Of a DNA stretch of 64,000 nucleotides, positions 50,763-59,524 are shown in pieces. Numbering within the stretch: position 1 is the first letter of the stretch; each line of letters begins with the position of its first letter. The notes under the pieces are model-generated. The model saw only the letters and a program-made list of their open reading frames with translations. It ran no database searches and was not told the DNA's origin. Position numbers and translations under genes: made by a program. The stretch covers positions 2,480,001 through 2,544,000 of the forward strand of contig NZ_CP109430.1 of assembly GCF_036250735.1 (NCBI RefSeq). The letters run 5' to 3'. Origin of the DNA: Streptosporangium sp. NBC_01495. GTDB taxonomy: Bacteria; Actinomycetota; Actinomycetes; Streptosporangiales; Streptosporangiaceae.

Positions 50763-53339
50763 ATGACACAACAGCGACCGCGCCCTGCGCCCATGCCCGA
50801 GAAACCGACTCTCGATGGCCTGGAAGCCGTATGGTCGGGCCGCTGGGAGACCGAGGGGACCTACCGTTTCGACAGGTCGCGCACGCGCGAGGAGATCTAC
50901 TCGATCGACACCCCGCCGCCGACCGTCTCCGGTTCCCTCCACGTCGGCCACGTCTTCTCCTATACCCACACCGACACCGTCGCCCGCTTCCAGCGCATGC
51001 GCGGGCGCGAGGTCTTCTACCCCATGGGCTGGGACGACAACGGCCTGCCCACCGAGCGCCGGGTGCAGAACCACTTCGGCGTGCGCTGCGACCCCTCCAT
51101 CGCCTACGACCCCTCGTTCGAGCCCCCGGCCAGGCCCGACCCCAAGCGGCAGATCCCGATCTCGCGCGGAAACTTCATCGAGCTGTGCGAGCGGCTCACC
51201 GTCGAGGACGAGAAGGTGTTCGAGGAGCTCTGGCGCCGCCTGGGCCTGTCGGTCGACTGGTCGCTGACGTACGCCACCATCGGCGACGCCGCGCGGGCCG
51301 CCTCCCAGCGCGCCTTCCTGCGCAACCTGGCCAGGGGGGAGGCGTACGTGGCACAGGCGCCCACGCTGTGGGACGTCACCTTCCGCACCGCCGTCGCCCA
51401 GGCCGAGCTGGAGGACCGCGAGTGGCCCGGCGCCTTCCACCGGCTGGGCTTCGGCCTGTCGGAGGAGCAGCGGGCCAGGGGGTTCGGCGACCGGGTCTGG
51501 ATCGAGACGACCCGCCCCGAGCTGCTGCCCGCCTGCGTCGCGCTCGTCGCCCACCCCGACGACGAGCGTTACCGGCCACTGTTCGGCACCACGGTCAGGA
51601 CGCCGCTGTTCGGCGTCGAGGTGCCGGTGCTGGCCCACCACCTGGCCGAGCCCGACAAGGGCTCGGGCATCGCGATGATCTGCACCTTCGGCGACGTCAC
51701 CGACGTCGTCTGGTGGCGCGAGCTCGACCTGCCCACCCGCGCCGTCATCGGCTGGGACGGCAGGCTGCTGCCGGACGCCCCCGAGGGCGTGCCGTGGGAG
51801 CCGTACGCGGAGCTGGCGGGCAGGACCGTGCACGGCGCCCGCGAGCGGATCGTGGAGCTGCTGCGTGCGTCGGGGGGCATGGAGGGCGAGCCGCGGGCGG
51901 TGAGGCGCGCGGTGAAGTTCTACGAGAAGGGCGACCGGCCCCTGGAGATCGTCACCACCCGCCAGTGGTACATCCGCAACGGCGGGCGCGACCTCGCCCT
52001 GCGCGACGCGCTCCTGACGCGCGGCGCGGAGCTGTCCTGGCACCCGCCGCACATGCGGGTCCGCTACGACAGCTGGGTGCAGGGCCTGGCGGGCGACTGG
52101 CTGATCTCCCGGCAGAGGTTCTTCGGCGTGCCCATCCCGGTGTGGTACCCGCTGGACGACGAGGGCGAGCCCGACCGCTCCGCGCCGATCGCGCCGCCGG
52201 AGTCCGCGCTGCCGATCGACCCGTCCGCCGACGTCCCGCCCGGCTACACCGAGGACCAGCGCGGCAAGCCTGGCGGTTTCATCGGAGACCAGGACGTCAT
52301 GGACACCTGGGCGACCTCCTCGCTGACGCCGCAGATCGCCGGGGGCTGGGAGCGCGACCGGGACCTGTTCGAGCGGGTCTTCCCGATGAACCTGCGCCCG
52401 CAGGCCCACGAGATCATCCGGACCTGGCTGTTCTCCACCGTGGTCCGCGCCCACCTGGAGGGGGGCACCCTGCCCTGGAGCGACGTCGCGATCTCCGGGT
52501 GGATCCTCGACCCCGACCGCAAGAAGATGTCCAAGTCCCAGGGCAACGTGGTCACCCCGCTCGGCCTGCTGGAGCAGTACGGCTCCGACGCGGTCCGCTA
52601 CTGGGCGGCCAACGGCCGTCCCGGCACCGACACGGCGTTCGACACCGGCCAGATCAAGGTCGGCCGCCGGCTGGCCATCAAGATCCTGAACGCCTCCAGG
52701 TTCGTCCTGGGTCTGGGCGAGGGCGGCGGGGAGGTCACCGAGCCGATCGACCTGTCGATGCTGGCCCGGCTGTCGGAGGTGGTCCACGAGGCCACCGAGG
52801 CGTTCGAGGGCTACGACTACACCCGCGCGCTGGAGCGGACCGAGCGGTTCTTCTGGGAGTTCTGCGACGACTACCTGGAGCTGGTCAAGGCCAGGGCCTA
52901 CGACGACGCGAACGCCGCGAACGGAGGCGGCGGGAACGACGAGAGCACGGCGGCGGCGCGTTCGGCGCACGCGGCGCTGCGCGAGGCGCTCGACGTCATG
53001 CTCCGGCTGTTCGCCCCCTTCCTGCCCTTCGTCACCGAGGAGGTCTGGTCCTGGTGGCGTGAGGGTTCGGTGCACCGGGCCGCCTGGCCCCAGGCGCGCG
53101 AGCGCGGCGGCGATCCCGAGCTGCTGCCCGTGGTGGCCGCCGTCCTCGGCCGGGTCCGCAAGGCCAAGTCCGACGCCCGCCTCTCCATGCGCGCGGAGGT
53201 CGCCCGGCTCACCGTCACCGGGGCTCGGGCCGCCCTCGTGCGCCGGGCGCAGGACGACCTGTGCGGCGCGGGCGTCATCGACGAGTTCGTGCTCCACGAG
53301 GGCGAGGGAGACCTGCTCGTGGAGGTCGCCCTCATCTGA
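50763..53339 (+). CDS. valS: Valyl-tRNA synthetase
   Basis: An 858-residue class I synthetase that charges tRNA-Val. Visible are the HIGH-type motif [13 protein letters not shown], the editing domain in the middle, [10 protein letters not shown], the KMSKS motif KKMSKSQGN and the anticodon-binding domain. The protein ends without the C-terminal coiled coil of most bacterial ValRS, consistent with the shorter actinobacterial type. A Gly/Asn-rich insert (about residues 718-728) interrupts the anticodon domain. It forms a single-gene unit. Confidence 0.95.
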   Translation: MTQQRPRPAPMPEKPTLDGLEAVWSGRWETEGTYRFDRSRTREEIYSIDTPPPTVSGSLHVGHVFSYTHTDTVARFQRMRGREVFYPMGWDDNGLPTERRVQNHFGVRCDPSIAYDPSFEPPARPDPKRQIPISRGNFIELCERLTVEDEKVFEELWRRLGLSVDWSLTYATIGDAARAASQRAFLRNLARGEAYVAQAPTLWDVTFRTAVAQAELEDREWPGAFHRLGFGLSEEQRARGFGDRVWIETTRPELLPACVALVAHPDDERYRPLFGTTVRTPLFGVEVPVLAHHLAEPDKGSGIAMICTFGDVTDVVWWRELDLPTRAVIGWDGRLLPDAPEGVPWEPYAELAGRTVHGARERIVELLRASGGMEGEPRAVRRAVKFYEKGDRPLEIVTTRQWYIRNGGRDLALRDALLTRGAELSWHPPHMRVRYDSWVQGLAGDWLISRQRFFGVPIPVWYPLDDEGEPDRSAPIAPPESALPIDPSADVPPGYTEDQRGKPGGFIGDQDVMDTWATSSLTPQIAGGWERDRDLFERVFPMNLRPQAHEIIRTWLFSTVVRAHLEGGTLPWSDVAISGWILDPDRKKMSKSQGNVVTPLGLLEQYGSDAVRYWAANGRPGTDTAFDTGQIKVGRRLAIKILNASRFVLGLGEGGGEVTEPIDLSMLARLSEVVHEATEAFEGYDYTRALERTERFFWEFCDDYLELVKARAYDDANAANGGGGNDESTAAARSAHAALREALDVMLRLFAPFLPFVTEEVWSWWREGSVHRAAWPQARERGGDPELLPVVAAVLGRVRKAKSDARLSMRAEVARLTVTGARAALVRRAQDDLCGAGVIDEFVLHEGEGDLLVEVALI

Positions 53340-53423
53340 CTCCGGGCGCGCACGCGAATCTGTCCTTCCCGTCGGGGGATCCTGCCGTACGGTCGAGGCA
53401 GTACAGGTGAGAGGAGGACAGGC

Positions 53424-53498
53424 ATGCCGCCAGGATGTGGCAACTGCAGCTGCTACCTCGAAGACAGGGTGATCTCCCGCCCGCCGGACGAGCGCTGA
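53424..53498 (+). CDS. 24-residue cysteine-rich peptide
   Basis: A tiny frame starting MPPGCGNCSCYLEDR, with three cysteines in six residues (C-G-N-C-S-C). It has one of the best ribosome sites in the window (GAGGAGGA, 5 bases before ATG) and lies in the otherwise empty 370 bases after valS. The C-x2-C-x-C cluster could bind zinc or copper or act as a redox peptide. A chance frame cannot be excluded without comparative data. Confidence 0.45.
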   Translation: MPPGCGNCSCYLEDRVISRPPDER

Positions 53499-53710
53499 CC
53501 TCGGCCGGGTGAGAGCCGGCCCGTGACCGGGCGGGCGCCGATTCCCGGCGGGGCGAACGCTCGTACCGGTGGGTGGGCGACCGCCTCCAAGTAGTGGGCG
53601 CCGGCCCTCGAGGCACGCCGGGTGGCCCGGCCGTACGACCGGGCCACCGCTTTCCGTGTCCCGTCGACAACCCCCGCGCATTTCCTTTCCCGGCGTGACA
53701 GTCTGAATAT

Positions 53711-54985
53711 GTGATCTCCGACCGGGAACGCCTGACCAGCCTGGTGCCTCGCACGTTGCTGCGCATCGCGATGTGGAGCCTCTGCCTGATCATCATCGGC
53801 TGGGCGGTCTTCTACTTCGCCCAGTTCATCGCGACGTTGCGCATCGTGGTGCTGCCGGTGGCCATCGCGCTCCTGCTGACCGCGCTGCTGTTCCCGCTCA
53901 CCCGGCGGTTCGGCAAGATGGGTATGCGGCCCATCTACGCGACCTGGCTCACGATGATCATCGCGCTCGCCGTGCTCGGCGGCACCGGCTGGATCATCGG
54001 GGTGCGTGCCAACGACGAGTTCCCCGGTCTCGTCGACCAGGTGCGCGCGACGGCCAAGACCGTCGAGAACTGGCTCTACACCGGGCCCCTGCACCTGAAG
54101 CCGACCCAGATCACCAGCTGGGTCGACGAGATCGGCCGGCAGATCACCACCCAGCGCAACCAGATCACCCAGACGGTCCTCACCGGCGCCACGGTGGCGC
54201 TGGAGGTGCTGGCCTCCATCGTGTTGCTGCTGTTCGTGACGTTCTTCCTGCTCAAGGACGGCGACCGGATCTGGTCGTGGTTCCTGAAGGGCTTCGGCGG
54301 GGTCGCGCCCCGCGTCGACAGGGCCGGCCGGGCCGCCTGGGTGACGCTCTCGCACTACGTGCAGGGCACGGTCGCGGTGGCCGCCGTGCACGGCGTGATC
54401 ATGGGCATCGTGCTCGCGGGGATGGGCGTGCCGCTCTGGGCGCCGCTCGCGGTGCTGATCTTCCTGGCCAGCTTCATCCCCATCGTCGGTATCTTCTTCG
54501 CCGGTGCGGTGGCCATCCTGGTCACCCTCGGCGCCAAGGGCCCGATCTACGCGCTGATCTTCCTCGGCATCCTGCTGGTGGAGCAGCAGCTGGAGAACCA
54601 CGTGCTCCAGCCGCTGATCGTCGGCAGGGTGCTGCACTTCCACCCGCTGGCGATCATCCTGGTGCTGGCGGTGGGCGGCATCCTGGCGGGCATCGCCGGG
54701 GCCGCCGTGGCGGTGCCGGTGGCCGCGGTGATCTACCGTGCGCTGCCGGAGCTCAGGGGTGACGTCCATCCGGCCCTGCCACCGGCTCCACCGCACCCCG
54801 GCCCAGGTGGTCCCGATCCCGGTGAGCCTCCCGACCCCGGCGGGCCTCCCGGTCCCGGTGGTCCGGGCCCCGATCCCGGTGAGCCGCCTGGTCCCGGTGG
54901 TCCGGGCGCCGGTCCCGGCGGGCCGGAGCCGGCCGGTGCGGCGGGAAAGCCGGTGAATGAGGAATCACCGCAGCCCAGGGGGTAA
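53711..54985 (+). CDS. AI-2E-family (PerM/UPF0118) transporter
   Basis: A 424-residue membrane protein with about eight helices and the family motifs SIVLLLFVTFFLLKDGDRIW, HGVIMGIVLAGMGVPLW, FIPIVGIFFAGAVAIL and VEQQLENHVLQPLIVGR. Members include the proposed AI-2 exporter TqsA and Na+/H+-type antiporters, so the substrate is open. The last 70 residues are a Pro/Gly repeat tail outside the family core. GTG 53711 starts the frame. Confidence 0.88.
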   Translation: MISDRERLTSLVPRTLLRIAMWSLCLIIIGWAVFYFAQFIATLRIVVLPVAIALLLTALLFPLTRRFGKMGMRPIYATWLTMIIALAVLGGTGWIIGVRANDEFPGLVDQVRATAKTVENWLYTGPLHLKPTQITSWVDEIGRQITTQRNQITQTVLTGATVALEVLASIVLLLFVTFFLLKDGDRIWSWFLKGFGGVAPRVDRAGRAAWVTLSHYVQGTVAVAAVHGVIMGIVLAGMGVPLWAPLAVLIFLASFIPIVGIFFAGAVAILVTLGAKGPIYALIFLGILLVEQQLENHVLQPLIVGRVLHFHPLAIILVLAVGGILAGIAGAAVAVPVAAVIYRALPELRGDVHPALPPAPPHPGPGGPDPGEPPDPGGPPGPGGPGPDPGEPPGPGGPGAGPGGPEPAGAAGKPVNEESPQPRG

Positions 54986-54996
54986 CGTTCTGCCCC

Positions 54997-55551
54997 GTGA
55001 CCCGTTCCGCCCTGACCACCCCCCCGCCGGACGCGACCCGCCCGGGACCGCTTCCCGGCGCGCCCGCGCCCGGCACCCCGCTCGGCCCCCACTACAGCCG
55101 CTGCTTCGGCTGCGGTGACGAACACCCGACCGGCCTGCGCCTGACCGCCCTCACCCCCGACGGGATCACGGTGGTCGCCGAGTTCACCGTGGAGGAGACC
55201 CACCAGGGAGCGCCGGGCCTGGCGCACGGTGGCGTGCTCGCCGCGGCGATGGACGAGGTCATCGGCATGTCCGTGTGGCTCTTCCAGCGCCCCTACGTCA
55301 CCGGCCGGCTGGAGACCGACTATCTCGCGCCGGTTCCGGTCGGCACCGTCCTGCACCTGCGCGCCTGGTGCAACGGCATGTCCGGCAGGAAGGCGTACCT
55401 TGAGGCTGAGGGCCGGATCGGTTCCCCGGACGGCCCGGTCGCCGTGCGGGCCGCAGCGCTCTTCGTCGAGGTGGGCATGGAGCATTTCGCCAGGCACGGC
55501 GACATCCAGAAGATCGCCGACGAGCACCACGAGTACGAGGTGAACCCGTGA
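54997..55551 (+). CDS. Hotdog-fold thioesterase (PaaI-like)
   Basis: A 184-residue protein with a disordered Pro-rich start, a CFGCGDEHPTGLRL segment and the hotdog active-site helix GAPGLAHGGVLAAAMDEVIG. It probably hydrolyses an acyl-CoA thioester. Overlap with dut by GTGA shows co-translation; this pair is common in actinomycetes. Confidence 0.85.
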   Translation: MTRSALTTPPPDATRPGPLPGAPAPGTPLGPHYSRCFGCGDEHPTGLRLTALTPDGITVVAEFTVEETHQGAPGLAHGGVLAAAMDEVIGMSVWLFQRPYVTGRLETDYLAPVPVGTVLHLRAWCNGMSGRKAYLEAEGRIGSPDGPVAVRAAALFVEVGMEHFARHGDIQKIADEHHEYEVNP

Positions 55552-55991
55552 CCCACACCGTCGAGGTGTTGATCCACCGGCTCGACGCCGACCTGCCGCC
55601 GCCTTCGTACGCCCACCCGGGCGACGCGGGCGCGGATCTCCACGCCGCCGAGGACGTCGAGCTCCTCCCCGGAGAGCGGGCCGTGGTCGGCACCGGGCTG
55701 GCGATCGCCCTGCCCGACGGGTACGCCGCGTTCGTCCACCCGCGCTCGGGCCTGGCCGTCAGGCACGGCGTGACGCTCGTCAACGCGCCCGGCACCGTCG
55801 ACGCGGGATACCGGGGCGAGATCAAGGTGACGCTGATCAACACCGACACCAAGAGCGCCGTACGGTTGCGCAGGGGAGACCGCATCGCGCAGCTGGTGAT
55901 CCAGAAGGTGGAGAAGGCGGCGTTCCACGAGGTGGACCGGTTGCCGGGTTCGGCGCGGGGCGCCGGCGGGTTCGGGTCCACCGGCCGCTGA
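55548..55991 (+). CDS. dut: dUTP pyrophosphatase
   Basis: A 147-residue trimeric dUTPase with all five motifs: HPGDAGADLHA, HPRSGLAVRHG, NAPGTVDAGYRGEI, RRGDRIAQLVI and the C-terminal arm GSARGAGGFGSTG. It hydrolyses dUTP to dUMP, keeping uracil out of DNA and supplying dTMP synthesis. It starts within the thioesterase stop and leads the conserved DUF3710-OB-DUF3159 series. Confidence 0.96.
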   Translation: MTHTVEVLIHRLDADLPPPSYAHPGDAGADLHAAEDVELLPGERAVVGTGLAIALPDGYAAFVHPRSGLAVRHGVTLVNAPGTVDAGYRGEIKVTLINTDTKSAVRLRRGDRIAQLVIQKVEKAAFHEVDRLPGSARGAGGFGSTGR

Positions 55992-56127
55992 CAGGAAGTG
56001 ACCCCGGCGAGGTGGACGGGGTGGCCGGCGGTGACCCGGGACCGGAGCGCGCCTCCGGCCCCACGGCCCGCCCGCCCCGCCCGGTGGGGAACGAGTGACC
56101 AGTGAATCTTCAAGGAGCGTGAGGAAA

Positions 56128-56802
56128 GTGTTCGGACGTAGCCGTCGTGAGAAGTCCCCGGCCGCCAAGGCCGTGGTGGAAGAGGTCGAGCGGGTCCCGT
56201 CCCGGGAGTCGGGCCCGTGGGACGCGGACGAGCCCCACCCCGAGCGGGAGCGGGTCGACCTCGGAGGCATGCGCCTGCCGGTCGACGCCGGTTTCGAGGT
56301 GCAGCTCAACCTGGCCGGCGACCAGATCGTCGGCGCCGTGATCCTGTTGGACGGGAGCGCCCTGCAGATGCACGCCTTCGCGGCGCCCAAGCGGAGCGGG
56401 ATCTGGGACGAGGTCAGGGCCGAGCTGGCCGAGGGGGTCAAGAGCGCCGGGGGCACCGCCGAGGAGCGGGAGGGGACGTTCGGCGTCGAGCTGGCCGCCA
56501 GGATCCCGGCCGAGGGCGGCGAGCAGCCGGTCCGCTACATCGGGGTGGACGGGCCGCGCTGGTTCCTGCGCGCGGTGATCAGCGGCAAGGCCGCGGAGGA
56601 CGCCGAGGTCGCCGCGACGCTGGAGGGTGTCGTCCGGGACATAGTCGTGGTACGCGGCGACGAGCCGATGGCCCCCAAGGAGGCGATCGAACTCCGGCTG
56701 CCGCCCGAGGCCAAGCAGGCCGCGGAGCAGCAGGCCGCCGGGGGCGAGGTGCCCGATCTCAACCCGTTCGACCGGGGTCCGGAGATCGCCGAGATTCGCT
56801 GA
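56128..56802 (+). CDS. DUF3710 protein
   Basis: A 224-residue conserved actinobacterial protein (VDLGGMRLPVDAGFEVQL, DGSALQMHAFAAPKRSGIW, DGPRWFLRAVISG). It is always found near dut and the OB-fold protein; the function is unknown. GTG 56128 gives the usual FGRSRR start, with AAGGAG 10 bases upstream. Confidence 0.88.
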   Translation: MFGRSRREKSPAAKAVVEEVERVPSRESGPWDADEPHPERERVDLGGMRLPVDAGFEVQLNLAGDQIVGAVILLDGSALQMHAFAAPKRSGIWDEVRAELAEGVKSAGGTAEEREGTFGVELAARIPAEGGEQPVRYIGVDGPRWFLRAVISGKAAEDAEVAATLEGVVRDIVVVRGDEPMAPKEAIELRLPPEAKQAAEQQAAGGEVPDLNPFDRGPEIAEIR

Positions 56803-56851
56803 CGGACCGGATCGCGTACGCTGGTTCGACTCGGGTGTGAAGGAGAGGTCC

Positions 56852-57244
56852 GTGGGTTCTCAGGAGCCGCATAAACAAGGCGGTTTGCGGGGATTCTTCC
56901 GCCGGCTGACCGCCGGTCAGGCCGAGCTGGAGGCCGACGAGCTCCAACAGGATCTCGATCGTCACGGCGCCACGCCCATCGTCTCGTGTGGCGCGCGTCG
57001 TCGCTTCTGCGTGACCGGCACCCTGCGGACGGTGACGCTGCGTCCTCGCGGGGGCGCTCCGGCGCTGGAGGCGGAGCTTTACGATGGTTCCGATGTGATC
57101 GACCTGATATGGCTGGGCCGCAGGAAGATCGCGGGTATCGAGCCGGGGCGCCTGGTGCTGGCGGAAGGGCTCGTCAGCGTGCAGGATGGCCGCAAAGTCA
57201 TGTTCAATCCGCGCTACGAACTGCGCCCAGCGGGCGGTGCGTGA
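56852..57244 (+). CDS. OB-fold nucleic-acid-binding protein
   Basis: A 130-residue protein with an OB-fold (tRNA-anti-like) domain at about 45-125: GTLRTVTLRPRGGAPALEAE, DVIDLIWLGRRKIAGIEPGR and KVMFNPRYEL. It probably binds single-stranded nucleic acid. GTG 56852 is chosen because AGGAG lies 6 bases upstream. The next gene starts at the base after its stop. Confidence 0.85.
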   Translation: MGSQEPHKQGGLRGFFRRLTAGQAELEADELQQDLDRHGATPIVSCGARRRFCVTGTLRTVTLRPRGGAPALEAELYDGSDVIDLIWLGRRKIAGIEPGRLVLAEGLVSVQDGRKVMFNPRYELRPAGGA

Positions 57245-57940
57245 GTGATTGACGATCCCGAGACGGTGAGCGAGAAGATGACCACCACCGGCGAGACCGC
57301 CGCGCACGACACGGTCGAGGCCGCGATCCGCAGCCAGCTTGCCAAGGCCTTCGGCGGAGTGCGGGGCGTCATTGAGGCCGCCGTGCCCACCATCGCCTTC
57401 ACCGGCATGTGGATCACCACCTCGGACCTGAAGCAGTCCCTGATCGTCAGCATCTCGGCCGCGGTGCTGCTGCTCGTCGTGCGGCTGCTGCAGCGCTCGA
57501 CGCCACAGTTCGTGATCAACAGCCTGATCGGCATCGGCATCGGCGCGTTCTTCGCCTCCCGTACCGGCCAGGCGGAGGACGTCTTCCTGCCGGGCATCCT
57601 CTACAACGCCGGCTACTCCGTGGTGATGCTGCTGTCGATCGTCACCCGATGGCCGGTGGTGGGCTTCCTCATCGGATCCGTCACCGGCGACCCGACCGCG
57701 TGGCGCGCGGATCCGGCCGTGGTGAGGCTGTGCACCAGGCTCACCTGGCTGCTGATGATCCCGTGCGTGGTCCGGGTGGTGGTGCAGCTCCCCGTCTACC
57801 TGATCGGCCGGGACGACGCGGTCGCCGAGCTGGGCATCCTCAAGATCGCGATGGGCTGGCCGCTCCAGGTCGCGGCACTCGCCGCCATGGTGTGGCTCCT
57901 GGCCCGCGGTAGAACCCCGGTGCGGCCCGCGGTCTCCTGA
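57245..57940 (+). CDS. DUF3159 membrane protein
   Basis: A 231-residue membrane protein with six helices in a DUF3159 pattern (AFGGVRGVIEAAVPTIAF, NSLIGIGIGAFFASRTG, GDPTAWRADPAVVRLCTRLTW). The family is conserved in actinomycetes next to dut and the OB-fold gene; its role is unknown. GTG 57245 directly follows the OB-fold stop. Confidence 0.87.
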   Translation: MIDDPETVSEKMTTTGETAAHDTVEAAIRSQLAKAFGGVRGVIEAAVPTIAFTGMWITTSDLKQSLIVSISAAVLLLVVRLLQRSTPQFVINSLIGIGIGAFFASRTGQAEDVFLPGILYNAGYSVVMLLSIVTRWPVVGFLIGSVTGDPTAWRADPAVVRLCTRLTWLLMIPCVVRVVVQLPVYLIGRDDAVAELGILKIAMGWPLQVAALAAMVWLLARGRTPVRPAVS

Positions 57941-57977
57941 CCGGCGGGCCCGGCCCCGGGTCCCCGCCCATCCCCGC

Positions 57978-58003
57978 AGCCCTCCGCGCCTTCGCGGAGG
58001 GCT
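57978..58003. terminator. Bidirectional hairpin terminator
   Basis: Perfect 11-bp arms AGCCCTCCGCG and CGCGGAGGGCT around CCTT, followed by TTCC. It separates the convergent DUF3159 and TrkA genes. Confidence 0.75.
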
Positions 58004-58071
58004 TTCCGTTCACCCGGAGGCCGGTCCGTCCGGAAGCCGGCCCACCGGGCGCGCGGTGCGGGAGAACCGGC

Positions 58072-58743
58072 TCAGCGGGGCGTGCGGTGCGGGGACAGGA
58101 GCTCGGCCAGCTCCTCCTCGACCTCCTGGCTGGCCACGAACATCAGCTCGTCACCGGCCTCCAGCGGGTCGTCGGCGGTGGGCACCAGCACCCGGCCCTC
58201 GCGCAGGATCGCGACCAGGGCGGTGTCGTTGGGCCACGGCACCGAGCCGGCGCGCTGGCCGACGACCGGCGCGTCCTCGGGCAGGGTGAGCTCGACCAGG
58301 TTGGCCTGGCCCTGACGGAAGGTCATCAGCCGCACCAGGTCGCCGACGCTGACCGCCTCCTCGACCAGCGCGCTCAGCAGGCGCGGGGTCGAGACGGCCA
58401 CGTCGACGCCCCACGACTCGTTGAACAGCCACTCGTTCTTGGGGTGGTTGATCCTGGCGACCACGCGCGGCACGCCGTACTCCGTCTTGGCGAGCAGCGA
58501 CACCACGAGGTTGACCTTGTCGTCGCCGCTGGCGGCGACGACCACGTGGCACTCGGCCAGGCCGGCCTCGTCCAGCGAGGAGATCTCGCAGGCGTCGGCG
58601 AGCAGCCACTCCGCCCGCGGCACGGTATCGATCTTGATGGCCTTGGGGTCGATGTCGACGAGCAGGACCTCGTGGCCGTTCTCCAGGAGCTCGGCGGCGA
58701 TCGACCGGCCGACCGCTCCCGCGCCCGCGATGGTGACGCGCAT
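58072..58743 (-). CDS. TrkA/RCK potassium-transport regulator 2
   Basis: A 223-residue RCK protein with an NAD-binding RCK_N domain (IAGAGAVGRSIAAELLENGH at the start, DIDP at the end of strand 2) and an RCK_C domain at about 140-215. Such proteins gate Trk/Ktr K+ uptake and bind NAD(H) or ATP. Start ATG 58743 overlaps the stop of the paralog upstream by one base (TGATG). It is likely a partner of the paralog, resembling the CeoB/CeoC pair of mycobacteria. Confidence 0.9.
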   Translation of the reverse strand: MRVTIAGAGAVGRSIAAELLENGHEVLLVDIDPKAIKIDTVPRAEWLLADACEISSLDEAGLAECHVVVAASGDDKVNLVVSLLAKTEYGVPRVVARINHPKNEWLFNESWGVDVAVSTPRLLSALVEEAVSVGDLVRLMTFRQGQANLVELTLPEDAPVVGQRAGSVPWPNDTALVAILREGRVLVPTADDPLEAGDELMFVASQEVEEELAELLSPHRTPR

Positions 58744-59408
58744 CAGTGCTCCTCCCTCGGCGCCCCGGACAGCACCTTGTTGATGCGGTCCATGTCGGCC
58801 TCGACCGCCATGACGTGCAGCACGTCGCCCTCCTGCACCACCGAGTCGTTCCTGGGCAGCAGGGTGTCGCCGATACGGTTGATGAACGCCAGGCGGGTGC
58901 CCGCCGCGGCCTCCAGGTCCCTCGTCGGGGTGCCGACCCAGCCGGGGTGGTAGGCCACCTCGGCCAGCACCACGCACCCGCTGGGGTCGCGCCAGAGCGG
59001 CTCGGCGCCCTCGGGCAGGACGCGGCGCAGGATCTGGTCGGCGGTCCAGCGGACCGTGGCCACGGTGGGGATGCCCAGCCGCTGGTAGACCTCGGCACGC
59101 CGGGAGTCGTAGATTCTGGCCACGACGTTGTCCACGCCGAATGTCTCGCGGGCGACCCTGGCGGAGATGATGTTCGAGTTGTCGCCGCTGCTCACCGCCA
59201 CGTAGGCGCCCGCGGCCTCGATGCCGGCCTCCTCCAGGACATCCCGGTCGAAGCCGATCCCGGTCACCCTGCGACCCCTGAAACCCGCCCGCAGACGGCG
59301 GAACGCCTGCGGGTCACGGTCGATGATCGCGACCGAGTGGCCGCTGTCCTCAAGGATGTGCGCCAGGGTCGAACCGACCCGGCCACACCCCATGATCACG
59401 ATATGCAT
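58743..59408 (-). CDS. TrkA/RCK potassium-transport regulator 1
   Basis: A 221-residue RCK protein with NAD motif MGCGRVGSTLAHILEDSGH and a C-terminal RCK_C domain. It is the first of two tandem trkA-type genes. No Trk or Ktr channel gene is adjacent; the divergent neighbour is the APC-type permease, which could be their target. The ATG at 59408 lies 116 bases from that gene's start. Confidence 0.9.
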   Translation of the reverse strand: MHIVIMGCGRVGSTLAHILEDSGHSVAIIDRDPQAFRRLRAGFRGRRVTGIGFDRDVLEEAGIEAAGAYVAVSSGDNSNIISARVARETFGVDNVVARIYDSRRAEVYQRLGIPTVATVRWTADQILRRVLPEGAEPLWRDPSGCVVLAEVAYHPGWVGTPTRDLEAAAGTRLAFINRIGDTLLPRNDSVVQEGDVLHVMAVEADMDRINKVLSGAPREEH

Positions 59409-59524
59409 GCTCCCCCGCCGGTCGCTGTGAGGCGGATCTTGTTCCCGATGTATTCAGCCAGTATGGACCGCCCCAGGAGTGCCGCGTGAGTGGGGCCGAG
59501 TAATAACGACTAGCATCTGCAGAC

